NCBI GenBank assembly: GCA_025055355.1
Contig: JANWYM010000111.1
Location: 1 to 10,125 of the forward strand
Source: Abditibacteriales bacterium
GTDB lineage: Bacteria > Armatimonadota > Abditibacteriia > Abditibacteriales > JANWYM01
Reading direction: 5' to 3'
DNA: 10,125 nt
Below the pieces are notes generated by a model. The model had not been told where the DNA came from, searched no databases, and saw only the letters and a program-made list of their open reading frames with translations. Made by a program: the position numbers and the translations under genes. Below are positions 1 to 6,969 of this stretch, in pieces. Each line of letters opens with the position of its first letter. Positions within the stretch are counted from its first letter, which is position 1.

Positions 1-2
1 AA

Positions 3-1424
3 AACCTGCGCGCGGCGCTGTCGCAGCCGCTGCTGGCAGTCTCCGAGACCTCATTGCTCATCGCCTCCGGCGAACACACCCAGGTGACCTTCGGGGCAAC
101 CGTCAGCGGAGAGTTCACGGCAGAGGTAGCCGATGCTGCCATCGCCACCGCGCACCTGGACGTTGAACAAAAAGTCTTGAGGGTGACGGGGCGCAGCGTC
201 GGTCAAACGACGGTGCAACTCCGCTGCGGCGGGGCGGCGGCGCGGGTCACTATCACCGTCAAGAAACGCGCCGGGCGCTTGCACGGCGACCTCACCGCCT
301 ACGTCACCCACCGCCGCGCGCCCGCCGCTCTCATCGAACGCGCTGTGCTCAACGCTGTTCTGACCTCGGCGCGACTGGAGCCGGGCAGCACGCTCTCCGT
401 GGGGTTGGACGCCGCACGAGCGGAGCATGGGGCTTCACCGACGCGCGTGCGCGTGCCGGTCAAAATGACGGGACCTGACTATCTCCCTCTCGTCCTGCAG
501 GCGGAGGTGCCGCTCCAGTCTCGCCCCCTCCCGCCGACCGCTGCGCGCGCTCTCATCGTCAGCAACGCGCCCGAAAGCGTCGCCCGTCGGATGACGCTCC
601 GCGAGGCGATGCTCTCGCCCCAGAAGGTGTCCCGCTTGCTGTATCATCACAAAAACGTGAGCGCGATGCCGATGGCTCTCGTGGTAGAATTAGTCAACCT
701 GAACGAGCAGGACGCTGAGGTGGGTGTCATCGAGGGAAACGGCGGCGCCGCCCCCGACGAGATGGGCGTGGGACATCGTGCCGCCGTATCTTTTATGACG
801 TATCGAGAAAGCGCGCTGGGTTACTACGTGCGCGTCCCCGCTGAACACACCTATCGCCTCATCGTTCATCGGCTACCGCCGCAGTGGACGGCAAGCGGTC
901 TGATCGAACTATGTCCGACAGGCAGCCTGTCCGTCCTCGTGCGGGTGCGCACCGTGCCTGTGGACGGGGGGGAGACGCGCCTGATGCCTGCCGAACCCAC
1001 CCTGCGCCCGCAGGAGTCGCCCGAGTGGACGTTCCCCCAGGTCGACAAAACCGTGGAAGCCGAATACCGCGTTGGCGGCAACTGGACGTTCATCCCCTTC
1101 GGGCGCGTGCCCATCCGCTCCACCGACGGCAAACGCTCGTGGGAAGGCAACTTCGGCGTCACCTATGCGGTCACGGTGCGCATCACCAACCCCTTGTCCG
1201 TCTCGGCGAAAGTGGAGTTCGTCTTCGAACCCGTCGCTGGCGCCGCTGCGGGAACGTTCGTCGTAGGGGAGAACATCATCGAAACCCCCGTCCTGAAACC
1301 CCCGCACGAGTTCACCTTTCACACCGTCGCTCTCGCCCCGCAGGAAACGCGCACTGTCACCTTCCTCACCCTACCCCAGTCGGGGTCGAACTATCCGGCG
1401 AATGTGGTGGTGAGGGCGAAGTGA
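3..1424 (+). CDS. Large secreted beta-rich protein with BIG2-like domain, C-terminal part (5' partial)
   Basis: The reading frame is open to the left edge of the window, so the true start lies upstream; the TTG at 54 is an internal codon, not a convincing start. The visible 473 residues begin with a stretch typical of bacterial Ig-like group 2 (BIG2) domains: alternating strands ending in LRVTGRSVGQTTVQL and a VTITV strand, at about residues 18-90. The remainder is beta-rich with no recognised catalytic motif and almost no Cys, which fits an extracellular or envelope protein. I do not recognise the family beyond the Ig-like part. It converges with the SRPBCC gene, the two stop codons being 18 bp apart. 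Confidence 0.75.
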   Translation, partial: NLRAALSQPLLAVSETSLLIASGEHTQVTFGATVSGEFTAEVADAAIATAHLDVEQKVLRVTGRSVGQTTVQLRCGGAAARVTITVKKRAGRLHGDLTAYVTHRRAPAALIERAVLNAVLTSARLEPGSTLSVGLDAARAEHGASPTRVRVPVKMTGPDYLPLVLQAEVPLQSRPLPPTAARALIVSNAPESVARRMTLREAMLSPQKVSRLLYHHKNVSAMPMALVVELVNLNEQDAEVGVIEGNGGAAPDEMGVGHRAAVSFMTYRESALGYYVRVPAEHTYRLIVHRLPPQWTASGLIELCPTGSLSVLVRVRTVPVDGGETRLMPAEPTLRPQESPEWTFPQVDKTVEAEYRVGGNWTFIPFGRVPIRSTDGKRSWEGNFGVTYAVTVRITNPLSVSAKVEFVFEPVAGAAAGTFVVGENIIETPVLKPPHEFTFHTVALAPQETRTVTFLTLPQSGSNYPANVVVRAK

Positions 1425-1453
1425 TGCGTCCCTCATCACTCGTCACGCATCAC
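1421..1453. repeat. Inverted repeat across the junction of two convergent genes
   Basis: The arms GTGATGCGT (1421-1429) and ACGCATCAC (1445-1453) are perfect complements around a 15-base loop. The left arm contains the TGA stop of the rightward gene, and the right arm begins at the last base of the leftward gene's stop codon. The position suits a shared bidirectional transcription end, but there is no T-run on either side, so an intrinsic terminator is not demonstrated. Confidence 0.5.
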
Positions 1454-1949
1454 TCTCCAGCAGTTCCTTCGTCCGTCTCTGCCGATACTCAAACATCTGC
1501 CGCACCTGTCGCTCCCCTAACAAGCGGTCGCCCAGCACGCCGAGGGCGCCGAAGGGGGCTTCATACTCCACGATGTCGGTAATGCGCGTGCCGCCTTCAA
1601 TCGGCTGGAAGATGTGGGTGTGCTTCCACCGCTTCAGCGGACCGCGCACCTGCTCATCTGTGAAGGTCTCGTTCTCTTTGAACTCCGTGATGCAACTGAC
1701 CCAATCCGTCTCGCCGATGAAGGGAATCTTCACGCGCAAGTGAATCTGCGCGCCCGGTGACACTATGGTGTTCCCGATGATCTGCATCTGCGCGTCCGGG
1801 GGTGTGATTTTGAGCAGATTGGTTGCGTCCACATGGAAGGCAAACACGCGCTCCAGCGGCGCTCGCACGTCAACGGAAAACTCCAAACGCGGCATGGCAG
1901 GAAAACGGTCCATGCTCAACGGTTCACGGTTGGTGGCGGATGAACCCAT
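1443..1949 (-). CDS. SRPBCC-fold (START/polyketide-cyclase-like) ligand-binding protein
   Basis: A protein of up to 168 residues with the SRPBCC pattern. It opens with an N-terminal strand (LEFSVDVRAPLERVFAFHVDATN), followed by a long antiparallel sheet containing IHLRVKIPFIGETDWVSCI, then the TRITDIVEYEAPFG strand, and ends in a long helix after LGDRLLGERQVRQMFEYR. Such domains bind hydrophobic ligands in a deep cavity; the ligand here cannot be read from sequence. Start choice is uncertain: ATG at 1949 is the longest, but family members usually begin just before the first strand, so ATG at 1913 (MDRF) or 1895 (MPRLEF) is also plausible, and none has a clear Shine-Dalgarno. It lies 13 bp downstream of the CsgG-like gene on the same strand and is probably co-transcribed with it. 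Confidence 0.8.
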   Translation of the reverse strand: MGSSATNREPLSMDRFPAMPRLEFSVDVRAPLERVFAFHVDATNLLKITPPDAQMQIIGNTIVSPGAQIHLRVKIPFIGETDWVSCITEFKENETFTDEQVRGPLKRWKHTHIFQPIEGGTRITDIVEYEAPFGALGVLGDRLLGERQVRQMFEYRQRRTKELLESDA

Positions 1950-1962
1950 TGACCATGGACCA

Positions 1963-3240
1963 TTACTTGACGGCTCTCGGCAGCGCGAACGGCTGACCGG
2001 CGAGGTCGAAGATCATCTGCGCACTCAGGTCGCTGAAGAAGCGCGTCAGGTCTTCAGCGTATTTGGGATTGCGTAGCGTCTTGCGGGGCGGCATCCCCTG
2101 CGTGATGTAGGTCCAAATCGGATACGGTTTGTCGGGCGCGATGAGTTGGGCGCGCAGGACGGTGTAGGCGCTTTTGTGCCGAAACAGCGGCGAACGCAGC
2201 AGCGAGCCGACGTAGGGGATCAGCGACGGCAACCCCATCCCCGTGCCGCTGAGGGTCGTTTCTACGTCCAAGATCTGCGCCACCAGCACGCCATCCGCCT
2301 TCACCTGTTGCGCGAGGGCTTGAATTTTGGCGGCGTCCACCTGCGGCAGGGCAGCGGTCTCTTTGGAGATTTGGAGCAAATCCGCCGGCGACAGGCGCAA
2401 CTGCTTCATCGCCCTCATCAAGTCTTGGGGCGCAACCGTCTCGTGGTTCAGCGCCTTCAACTGTCCAGACAGGGTCAGATCCAACTGGGCTTCCACCACG
2501 AGGTCGGGATTGTCCAGCGTTAGATTGGACAGCGCCTCTGGCGGGGGCAGCACCATCACCGCCAGCGTGCGCATCTCGTCCACCGCCTGCGCGTCGCGGC
2601 TGGGGTAGAGCAGCATGGTGATCAGCAGCGCGGCTTGCGCGGCGGCTTTCACGCGCCGATGGGAGCGTCCCGCAACGGAGGCGGATACCATCGGCTTGGC
2701 GGGGTCATCGCCTACCATTACCACGCGCACCGTCACCTCGTGGTCATACTGAATCACTCGCACGTCCGCCCCCCCCAGCAGCACCGCGTCCACCCCCAGC
2801 GCCCCCCTTAACGCGCGCACGCCCTCAGCGTGCGCCGTGAGCGTTTTGCCGTCGGGTCGGGTGCACACCAGGTCAGACGGCTTAAGGTGCAGACTGTTCA
2901 GGGTCTCTTCCACGACCTTCGGGTCAACGACCTCAAACCGTCGCCACTCCGTGAACGTCTTCGGCAGCGATGCCGACACCGCCCGCGCCACCTCCGCCGC
3001 CGCTGCCCTTTCTTCCTCCCACCGCTTTTTCTCTTCCTCCTGTCGCGTCGCGCTGTAGAAACCCACTCGCGGTATCGGGCGCTCCAACGCCACGAACGGC
3101 ACCACCGCCACCTTCCGCACCGACGCCAGCGCGACATAGTTGATGAGGTCCGTCTCTTTCCCCTTGTCTCTCGAGCGGTCAGCAGCGCAGACGATGCAAG
3201 GGAAGGTAAAAACGAGGATCAAAAACGATGTGACACGCAT
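1963..3240 (-). CDS. Exported protein with two CsgG/LpoB/TolB-N-like domains
   Basis: The ATG at 3240 is preferred over an upstream TTG at 3279 because it starts a classical signal peptide (MRVTSFLILVFTFPCIVCAA, cleavage near residue 20) and follows a GGGGGGA stretch. The product is 425 residues. A first domain begins with KVAVVPF (residues 43-49) and includes VVEETLNSLHLKPSDLV (109-125) and LGVDAVLLGGADV (148-160). A second begins with LAVMVLPP (226-233) and includes LMRAMKQLRLSPADLL (274-289) and VKADGVLVAQILDV (313-326). This strand-helix-strand order (VAVVPF, then a VxxxL helix, then the GVDAVLxGxV strand) is the pattern of CsgG, LpoB and TolB N-terminal-like periplasmic proteins. There is no lipobox, so it is predicted soluble periplasmic rather than a lipoprotein. 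Substrate and partner are unknown. Confidence 0.7.
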   Translation of the reverse strand: MRVTSFLILVFTFPCIVCAADRSRDKGKETDLINYVALASVRKVAVVPFVALERPIPRVGFYSATRQEEEKKRWEEERAAAAEVARAVSASLPKTFTEWRRFEVVDPKVVEETLNSLHLKPSDLVCTRPDGKTLTAHAEGVRALRGALGVDAVLLGGADVRVIQYDHEVTVRVVMVGDDPAKPMVSASVAGRSHRRVKAAAQAALLITMLLYPSRDAQAVDEMRTLAVMVLPPPEALSNLTLDNPDLVVEAQLDLTLSGQLKALNHETVAPQDLMRAMKQLRLSPADLLQISKETAALPQVDAAKIQALAQQVKADGVLVAQILDVETTLSGTGMGLPSLIPYVGSLLRSPLFRHKSAYTVLRAQLIAPDKPYPIWTYITQGMPPRKTLRNPKYAEDLTRFFSDLSAQMIFDLAGQPFALPRAVK

Positions 3241-3325
3241 CGGGTCCCCCCAACGGCGGGGCTGCCGCCCTCCGCTCAAATCCAGTTTGGAAGAGGGCGA
3301 TAGCCCTGTTGCTCACGGTGCTTCT

Positions 3326-3440
3326 GAACTAAACTTTTGCGTCCCGCCCCGCATGGGCAGCCGCAACCCTTACGGTTGCGATCGCTCGCAGGCATCAAGC
3401 CTGCGAAGGGACACGGAAGGGAAACGCAAAAGTTTAGTTC
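3326..3440. repeat. 115-bp inverted-repeat element with two nested hairpins
   Basis: Perfect 17-bp inverted arms lie at 3326-3342 (GAACTAAACTTTTGCGT) and 3424-3440. Between them are two compact perfect hairpins: CGCAACC/GGTTGCG (3362-3380, 5-base loop) and TCGCAGGC/GCCTGCGA (3386-3406, 5-base loop). The element lies between the solute-binding protein gene and the CsgG-like gene, both leftward. It has no coding potential that I trust and no clear target-site duplication. It could be a MITE-like or REP-like mobile repeat, or a structured RNA processed between transcription units. I see nothing else in the gene-free stretch 3241-3549. Confidence 0.6.
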
Positions 3441-3549
3441 ATATATCATCACAAACGAAGCCGCAAGTCAAGTCCACGCCTAAACGACGGCAACCGCGTC
3501 GCTCCGCTGTTGACTCCGCTGCCGCGCCGTCCCTTGCAACCCCTGCCTC

Positions 3550-4839
3550 CTATTGCCACTTCGCATACTCCCGACTCACGCGCTCCTGCACATCGCGCAG
3601 CGCATCTTCGGGGGTTTTGCTGCCGAAGCCGACGGCTTCGACCGCGTGCGTCATCAGGTTGTCGTAAAAACCCGTGATGGGCAACACGGGAAAGTAGGCG
3701 GCGTTGCGGCTGCCCGCGATGTCCAGGAACTTGCCGAACACGGGGCGCCACGACTCGCCGCGCCGTAGCCGCTCGTCGCGCAGCGCGGTGAAAGTGTTGG
3801 GGACGCCGTGCATGGTGTCCGCGAAGCGGAACTGCGCCTCGTCGGTCTGCATCCAGGCGAAGAAGTCCCATGCCTCCTGGACATGCCGGCTGCCGGTGGG
3901 GATGACGAAGAAGTTACCGCCCAGCCAGGTGTAAGGGGGTTGGGCGGTGCGAGGCGGGAACGCGGCGGCGCCGTAGCGCAGACGGGGCGCGTATCTGAAC
4001 GCCCAGTAGGGGTTCCACTGACCGTTGACCATCATGGCGATCTTACCCACGAAGAAGGGGTTGTTCGCGCTCTGCCCCAAACCGAACCCTTGCGAGAAGG
4101 CGTTGACTTTCGCCAAGCCCCCCTGCGCATCGAGGAACTGCTTATACCAACGGAGGGCTGCGACGTTGCGCGGGTCGTCGGCGGTGATGGCATCGCGCTC
4201 GGGGTCGTAGAGCCGCCCCCCGAAGACGGCAAGGAGCAGACCGTAGTGCTGTGGTTCAATCTGGCAGCCCAGCCGCGTGAGGTTGCCGTTTTCATCGCGC
4301 TGCGTCAGGCGCACGGCGAACTGCTGAAGTTCGTCCAAGGTGCGCGGGGGACGTTCGGGGTCCAGCCCGGCTGCGATGAAAGCGTCCTTGTTCCACAGCA
4401 GGGCGTAACAGTCCACGAGGTAGGGCATAGCGTAGAGTTTGCCTTTGTAGAGGCATTGCCCGATGGAACCGGGTGTGAACGCCTCACGGCGAAAGCCCTG
4501 CTTTTTGAAGAGGTCGTCAAGACACCTGAGGGCGTTGTTCGCTGCCAATTGCCCGATGAGTTTAGGGTCGGCAATCGTGCAGAAGTCGGGCGGGCTGCCC
4601 GCGATGATGGCGCGGATGGTCTTGCTGTCCTCGTAGTTGGTGCTGACGTTCTCGAAGGTGATGTGCGGATGCGTGCGCTCGTAGTAGCGCAGCAGGTCGC
4701 GGAACACTTTCTCCTCATCGCCCGTCCACATGCTCCACACGCGCAGGCGCGTCTTGCCCTCGCTGGTAGCGGAACAGCCACAGCCGAGAAGAAAAAAGCC
4801 GAATAATAACAGGTTTGCACTGATACGGGCGCTGGTCAT
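3550..4839 (-). CDS. ABC transporter solute-binding lipoprotein, family 1 (sugar type)
   Basis: A 429-residue protein from the ATG at 4839, chosen because it begins directly at the signal peptide; an upstream TTG at 4854 adds five residues. The N-terminus is a type II signal with lipobox LLGC (lipidated Cys20). The body has family-1 solute-binding features: the LRVWSMWTGDEEK strand after the linker, SPPDFCTIADP, the YAMPYLVDCYALLWNKDAF hinge region, the NPFFVGKIAMMVNGQWNPYW segment, and GGNFFVIPTGSRHVQEAWDFFAWM near the C-terminal lobe. Length and order match carbohydrate-binding members; the actual ligand is not known. No permease or ATPase gene lies on either side in this window, so the partners must be encoded elsewhere. 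No clear Shine-Dalgarno precedes the start. Confidence 0.88.
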   Translation of the reverse strand: MTSARISANLLLFGFFLLGCGCSATSEGKTRLRVWSMWTGDEEKVFRDLLRYYERTHPHITFENVSTNYEDSKTIRAIIAGSPPDFCTIADPKLIGQLAANNALRCLDDLFKKQGFRREAFTPGSIGQCLYKGKLYAMPYLVDCYALLWNKDAFIAAGLDPERPPRTLDELQQFAVRLTQRDENGNLTRLGCQIEPQHYGLLLAVFGGRLYDPERDAITADDPRNVAALRWYKQFLDAQGGLAKVNAFSQGFGLGQSANNPFFVGKIAMMVNGQWNPYWAFRYAPRLRYGAAAFPPRTAQPPYTWLGGNFFVIPTGSRHVQEAWDFFAWMQTDEAQFRFADTMHGVPNTFTALRDERLRRGESWRPVFGKFLDIAGSRNAAYFPVLPITGFYDNLMTHAVEAVGFGSKTPEDALRDVQERVSREYAKWQ

Positions 4840-4847
4840 TACGATCG

Positions 4848-4861
4848 GTAACAAACGTTAC
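4848..4861. promoter_or_regulatory. Operator-like palindrome upstream of the solute-binding protein gene
   Basis: GTAAC (4848-4852) and GTTAC (4857-4861) form a short palindrome with a 4-base spacer. It sits 8 bases upstream of the preferred ATG of the leftward solute-binding protein gene. A related palindrome, TAACCGTTA, lies at 4962-4970 further upstream. Paired short palindromes are compatible with a LacI-type or other dimeric repressor acting on a sugar-transport gene. This is inference from pattern only; no regulator gene is present here. Confidence 0.25.
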
Positions 4862-4993
4862 GCGGTTGCCGTCATTCCTTTTTTCCTCTGCCGCTACATC
4901 TCTGGCAAGTCGAACGCGGAGTTATTCTGGAGGTGATGCTATCCACCACCCAAGTCACCGATAACCGTTACAGCAAACTTTGCAGATTGAGTT

Positions 4994-5158
4994 CTAACCC
5001 TTCGCGTCCATTGATACTCTCCGATAGTTGGGCTGCCTTGGTCCACGGTCCAAGACCACGGCACTCCGGCGTCGAAGCGAATCTTCTGGAAGCCTTTTGA
5101 ACTCCTCTATCGTCATCGGGATGCGCTGCCGATGTCGCACCGCGACTGCCGCAAGCAA
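4994..5158 (-). pseudogene. Possible broken N-terminal fragment of an Uma2-family protein
   Basis: Reading leftward, a 54-codon frame from a TTG at 5158 contains AVRHRQRIPMTIEEFKRLPED. This closely resembles the start of Uma2 (DUF820) restriction-endonuclease-fold proteins, whose usual opening is a basic stretch followed by MTxEEFxxLPED. A GAGGAGG stretch lies just before the frame. After LPEDS the similarity disappears, with no expected RYELIDG segment, and the frame stops at 4994. The fragment is therefore probably a decayed remnant. The match is by eye and short, so a chance resemblance cannot be excluded. Apart from this fragment, the operator-like palindromes and the promoter described at 5219, I see nothing in the stretch 4840-5283. 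Confidence 0.4.
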
Positions 5159-5218
5159 CCCCTCCTCTTTGCTATCCGATTTGTCTGTGCACCTCCATCA
5201 TATCACAAAAATATCCAT

Positions 5219-5247
5219 TTGCAAACTCTCCCCGTTTGTGCTAAACT
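5219..5247 (+). promoter_or_regulatory. Putative sigma70-type promoter for the amidohydrolase genes
   Basis: A TTGCAA hexamer (5219-5224) and a TAAACT hexamer (5242-5247) are separated by exactly 17 bases, each matching four of six consensus positions. The local DNA is AT-rich compared with the surroundings. Transcription would start near 5254, leaving a short leader of about 30 bases before the ATG at 5284. Confidence 0.4.
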
Positions 5248-5283
5248 CAGACAACAACCGCTGAGACGAGAGGAAAACAAGGC

Positions 5284-6024
5284 ATGGCAAACGGTCTTCC
5301 CATCATTGATTGCAACACCATTTTTGGGTTCTGGCAGCACCGGCGGATTGACGCCTCAGTGGAGGCGCTGGTCGGGATTATGAAAGCGAACAACGTCGTG
5401 CGGGCGTTATGCGTATCCACGACGGCGATCCTCTATGACTACCGGATCGGCAACGAAGAGACGTTTCAGGTCGCTGCCAAACACGGGCAAACGCTTTATC
5501 CCGTCGCGACGGTGGACCCGCGCCAATACATTGATTGCATCGCTGAGATTGACAAGCGGTTGCAGCAGGGCTTTCGCTTCTTTCGATTTTTTCCCGAGTA
5601 TCAGGGGTGGCCTCTCTACTTCGCGCCGTTCCGTGACATCGTGACCTACTTGGGCGGCAAACATATCCCGATGCTCATTCCGACGCCGCAACTGGGCGAT
5701 ATCTCGCGGCTGGCGGACATGGTCAGTTTCCTGCCTGCGCCCATCATCATCTCGCACGTCAACTACGTGAACTTGGGGGAAGCGCTGGCGGTGATGAGGA
5801 ACGACCCGAAGATTTATCTGGAAACGCACATGCTGAATTCTCCCGACGTGATTGAACTGGCCGTCAGCGAGATTGGCGCGGAGCGGTTGGTGTTCGGTTC
5901 GTCCGCGCCGCTCAAGTATTTCTCCAGCGCGCTGCTGCCCATCGTGTCCTCGGAGTTGAGCGACGAACAGAAGGGGGCGATCTTGGGCGGGAATATCCGC
6001 AGGTTGATTACGGGGCGGAGTTGA
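5284..6024 (+). CDS. Amidohydrolase-2-like TIM-barrel protein lacking the HxH metal motif
   Basis: A 246-residue protein preceded by a good ribosome binding site (AGAGGA, 9 bases before the ATG). Overall length and strand pattern follow the amidohydrolase-related family (PF04909 type): IIDCNTIFG at the first strand, ATVDPRQY, GFRFFRFFPEYQGWP, IIISHVNYVNLGEAL, and ERLVFGSSAP before the C-terminal helices and an N-x-RRL end. The usual first-strand D-x-H-x-H is D9-C-N11-T-I13, so both metal-ligand His are absent. The usual Asp of the FGSDxP motif is Ser207. One His (H158) of the later motifs remains. The protein may be a non-metal variant or a non-catalytic relative. It is followed 89 bp later by a paralogue that keeps HxH, suggesting a shared pathway or a heteromeric complex. 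Confidence 0.75.
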   Translation: MANGLPIIDCNTIFGFWQHRRIDASVEALVGIMKANNVVRALCVSTTAILYDYRIGNEETFQVAAKHGQTLYPVATVDPRQYIDCIAEIDKRLQQGFRFFRFFPEYQGWPLYFAPFRDIVTYLGGKHIPMLIPTPQLGDISRLADMVSFLPAPIIISHVNYVNLGEALAVMRNDPKIYLETHMLNSPDVIELAVSEIGAERLVFGSSAPLKYFSSALLPIVSSELSDEQKGAILGGNIRRLITGRS

Positions 6025-6045
6025 AACGACGGGATGTGGGTTTGA

Positions 6046-6093
6046 GGGGTTCAGGCAACGACTTGTGCTTGCCTTTGCCGTTGCTTGAACCCC
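6046..6093. repeat. Long hairpin between the two amidohydrolase genes
   Basis: GGGGTTCAGGCAACG (6046-6060) pairs with CGTTGCTTGAACCCC (6079-6093) over 15 positions, one pair being G-U in RNA, around an 18-base loop. An alternative, mutually exclusive pairing exists between AGGCAA (6053-6058) and TTGCCT (6069-6074). There is no T-run after it, and the downstream gene's ribosome binding site follows 10 bases later. It could be an intercistronic stability or attenuation hairpin, or simply a repeat. Confidence 0.5.
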
Positions 6094-6113
6094 TGAGACG
6101 TTGAGGTGCTGAG

Positions 6114-6851
6114 GTGCCGATCATAGATGTCCACGCGCATCTGGGTTCCTGGGCGTTTCCGACGCGCAGCATCGGCGTGGAGCCGACGAACAAACTGTTG
6201 GAGAAGTTCGACATCGAAAAGTGCGCCCTCGCGGCGGCGGAGGCGGTGGTGTCGAACTTCATCGAGGGCAACCGCAAGTTGGCGGCGGTGATTGAGGGGC
6301 AGCCGCGTATGTTGGGTTACGTGGTCGTCAACCCCAACTACATCGAGGAGTCCATCGAAGAGATGCGCAAGTATCTGGGGAGGTCGCAGTTTGTCGGGCT
6401 GTATTTTCACAGCGAGTATTGCGGGCATCTCATCAACACGCTGGCGTCCAAAGAGATTCTGACGGCGGCGCGGCGCTACGGCAAGCCGGTGTTAGTGCAC
6501 ACCTGGGGCGGGGACAGCGTGCAGGCGCTGGTGGAGGTCGCCCAGGAGTATCGCTCGCTCAAGTTTCTCATGGCACACATGGGCGGACACGACTGGCATC
6601 TGGGGATTGACGCTGCAAAGGAAAACCTCAACATTTACGTTGTGCCGACCTCCGCCCACAACGAGCGCGACAAACTCCGCAGCGCCGTCGTGGGGATGGG
6701 CGAACGCGGTGACCGCCGCATCCTGTTCGGCAGCGGGCATCCGCTAACCAGCCCTGCCAACGTGCTGGGCATGGTGCGCGACGCTGACCTCACCCCGCGC
6801 CAGCGCGAGCAGATCCTCTATCTAAATGCGAAGGAGTTGTTCGGACTGTAA
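6114..6851 (+). CDS. Amidohydrolase-2 family metal-dependent hydrolase
   Basis: A 245-residue TIM-barrel protein starting at GTG 6114, immediately before the first strand; GAGG lies 7 bases upstream within a TGAGGTGC direct repeat. Visible motifs are IIDVHAHLG (metal ligands H7 and H9), LVHTWGGD (H129), LMAHMGGHDW (H155) and RILFGSGHP. These match the amidohydrolase-related family (PF04909 type), which hydrolyses or decarboxylates small organic substrates with one divalent metal. The conserved Asp of FGSDxP is Gly208 here, as in a subset of divergent members, so the exact chemistry is uncertain. The preceding gene is a paralogue without HxH. Confidence 0.82.
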   Translation: MPIIDVHAHLGSWAFPTRSIGVEPTNKLLEKFDIEKCALAAAEAVVSNFIEGNRKLAAVIEGQPRMLGYVVVNPNYIEESIEEMRKYLGRSQFVGLYFHSEYCGHLINTLASKEILTAARRYGKPVLVHTWGGDSVQALVEVAQEYRSLKFLMAHMGGHDWHLGIDAAKENLNIYVVPTSAHNERDKLRSAVVGMGERGDRRILFGSGHPLTSPANVLGMVRDADLTPRQREQILYLNAKELFGL

Positions 6852-6857
6852 ACCTGA

Positions 6858-6958
6858 GACAGGACGAACAGGATGAAACAGGATGGGAGATGAAAAAGGC
6901 GGATGCCTCAACTTGTTCAGGACATTCCTCTCTCATCCCTCCTCCCGTTCGTCCTGTC
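6858..6958. repeat. ACAGGAYG-word repeat cluster with 12-bp inverted ends
   Basis: GACAGGACGAAC at 6858-6869 is inverted perfectly at 6947-6958. The word ACAGGAYG recurs three times on the plus strand within 6859-6887 and twice on the minus strand within 6947-6966. The cluster fills the whole gap between the amidohydrolase gene and yraN and runs to within 4 bases of the yraN start codon. It resembles the dispersed short-word intergenic repeats of some large environmental genomes; function unknown. Confidence 0.5.
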
Positions 6959-6969
6959 CATCCTGTCCG

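Noticed and set aside
3140..3667. A rightward 175-codon frame across the intergenic element
   Set aside because: It overlaps two well-supported leftward genes and the inverted repeat, has no recognisable motif and no ribosome binding site.
3808..4806. A long rightward frame of about 332 codons
   Set aside because: It is antisense to the solute-binding protein gene and arises from its GC-rich codon pattern. The leftward product has clear family motifs and a lipobox.
6890..6912. Leftward intrinsic terminator (AGGC/GCCT followed by TTTTT)
   Set aside because: The stem is only four pairs, and it faces away from the genes on both sides, which read rightward.
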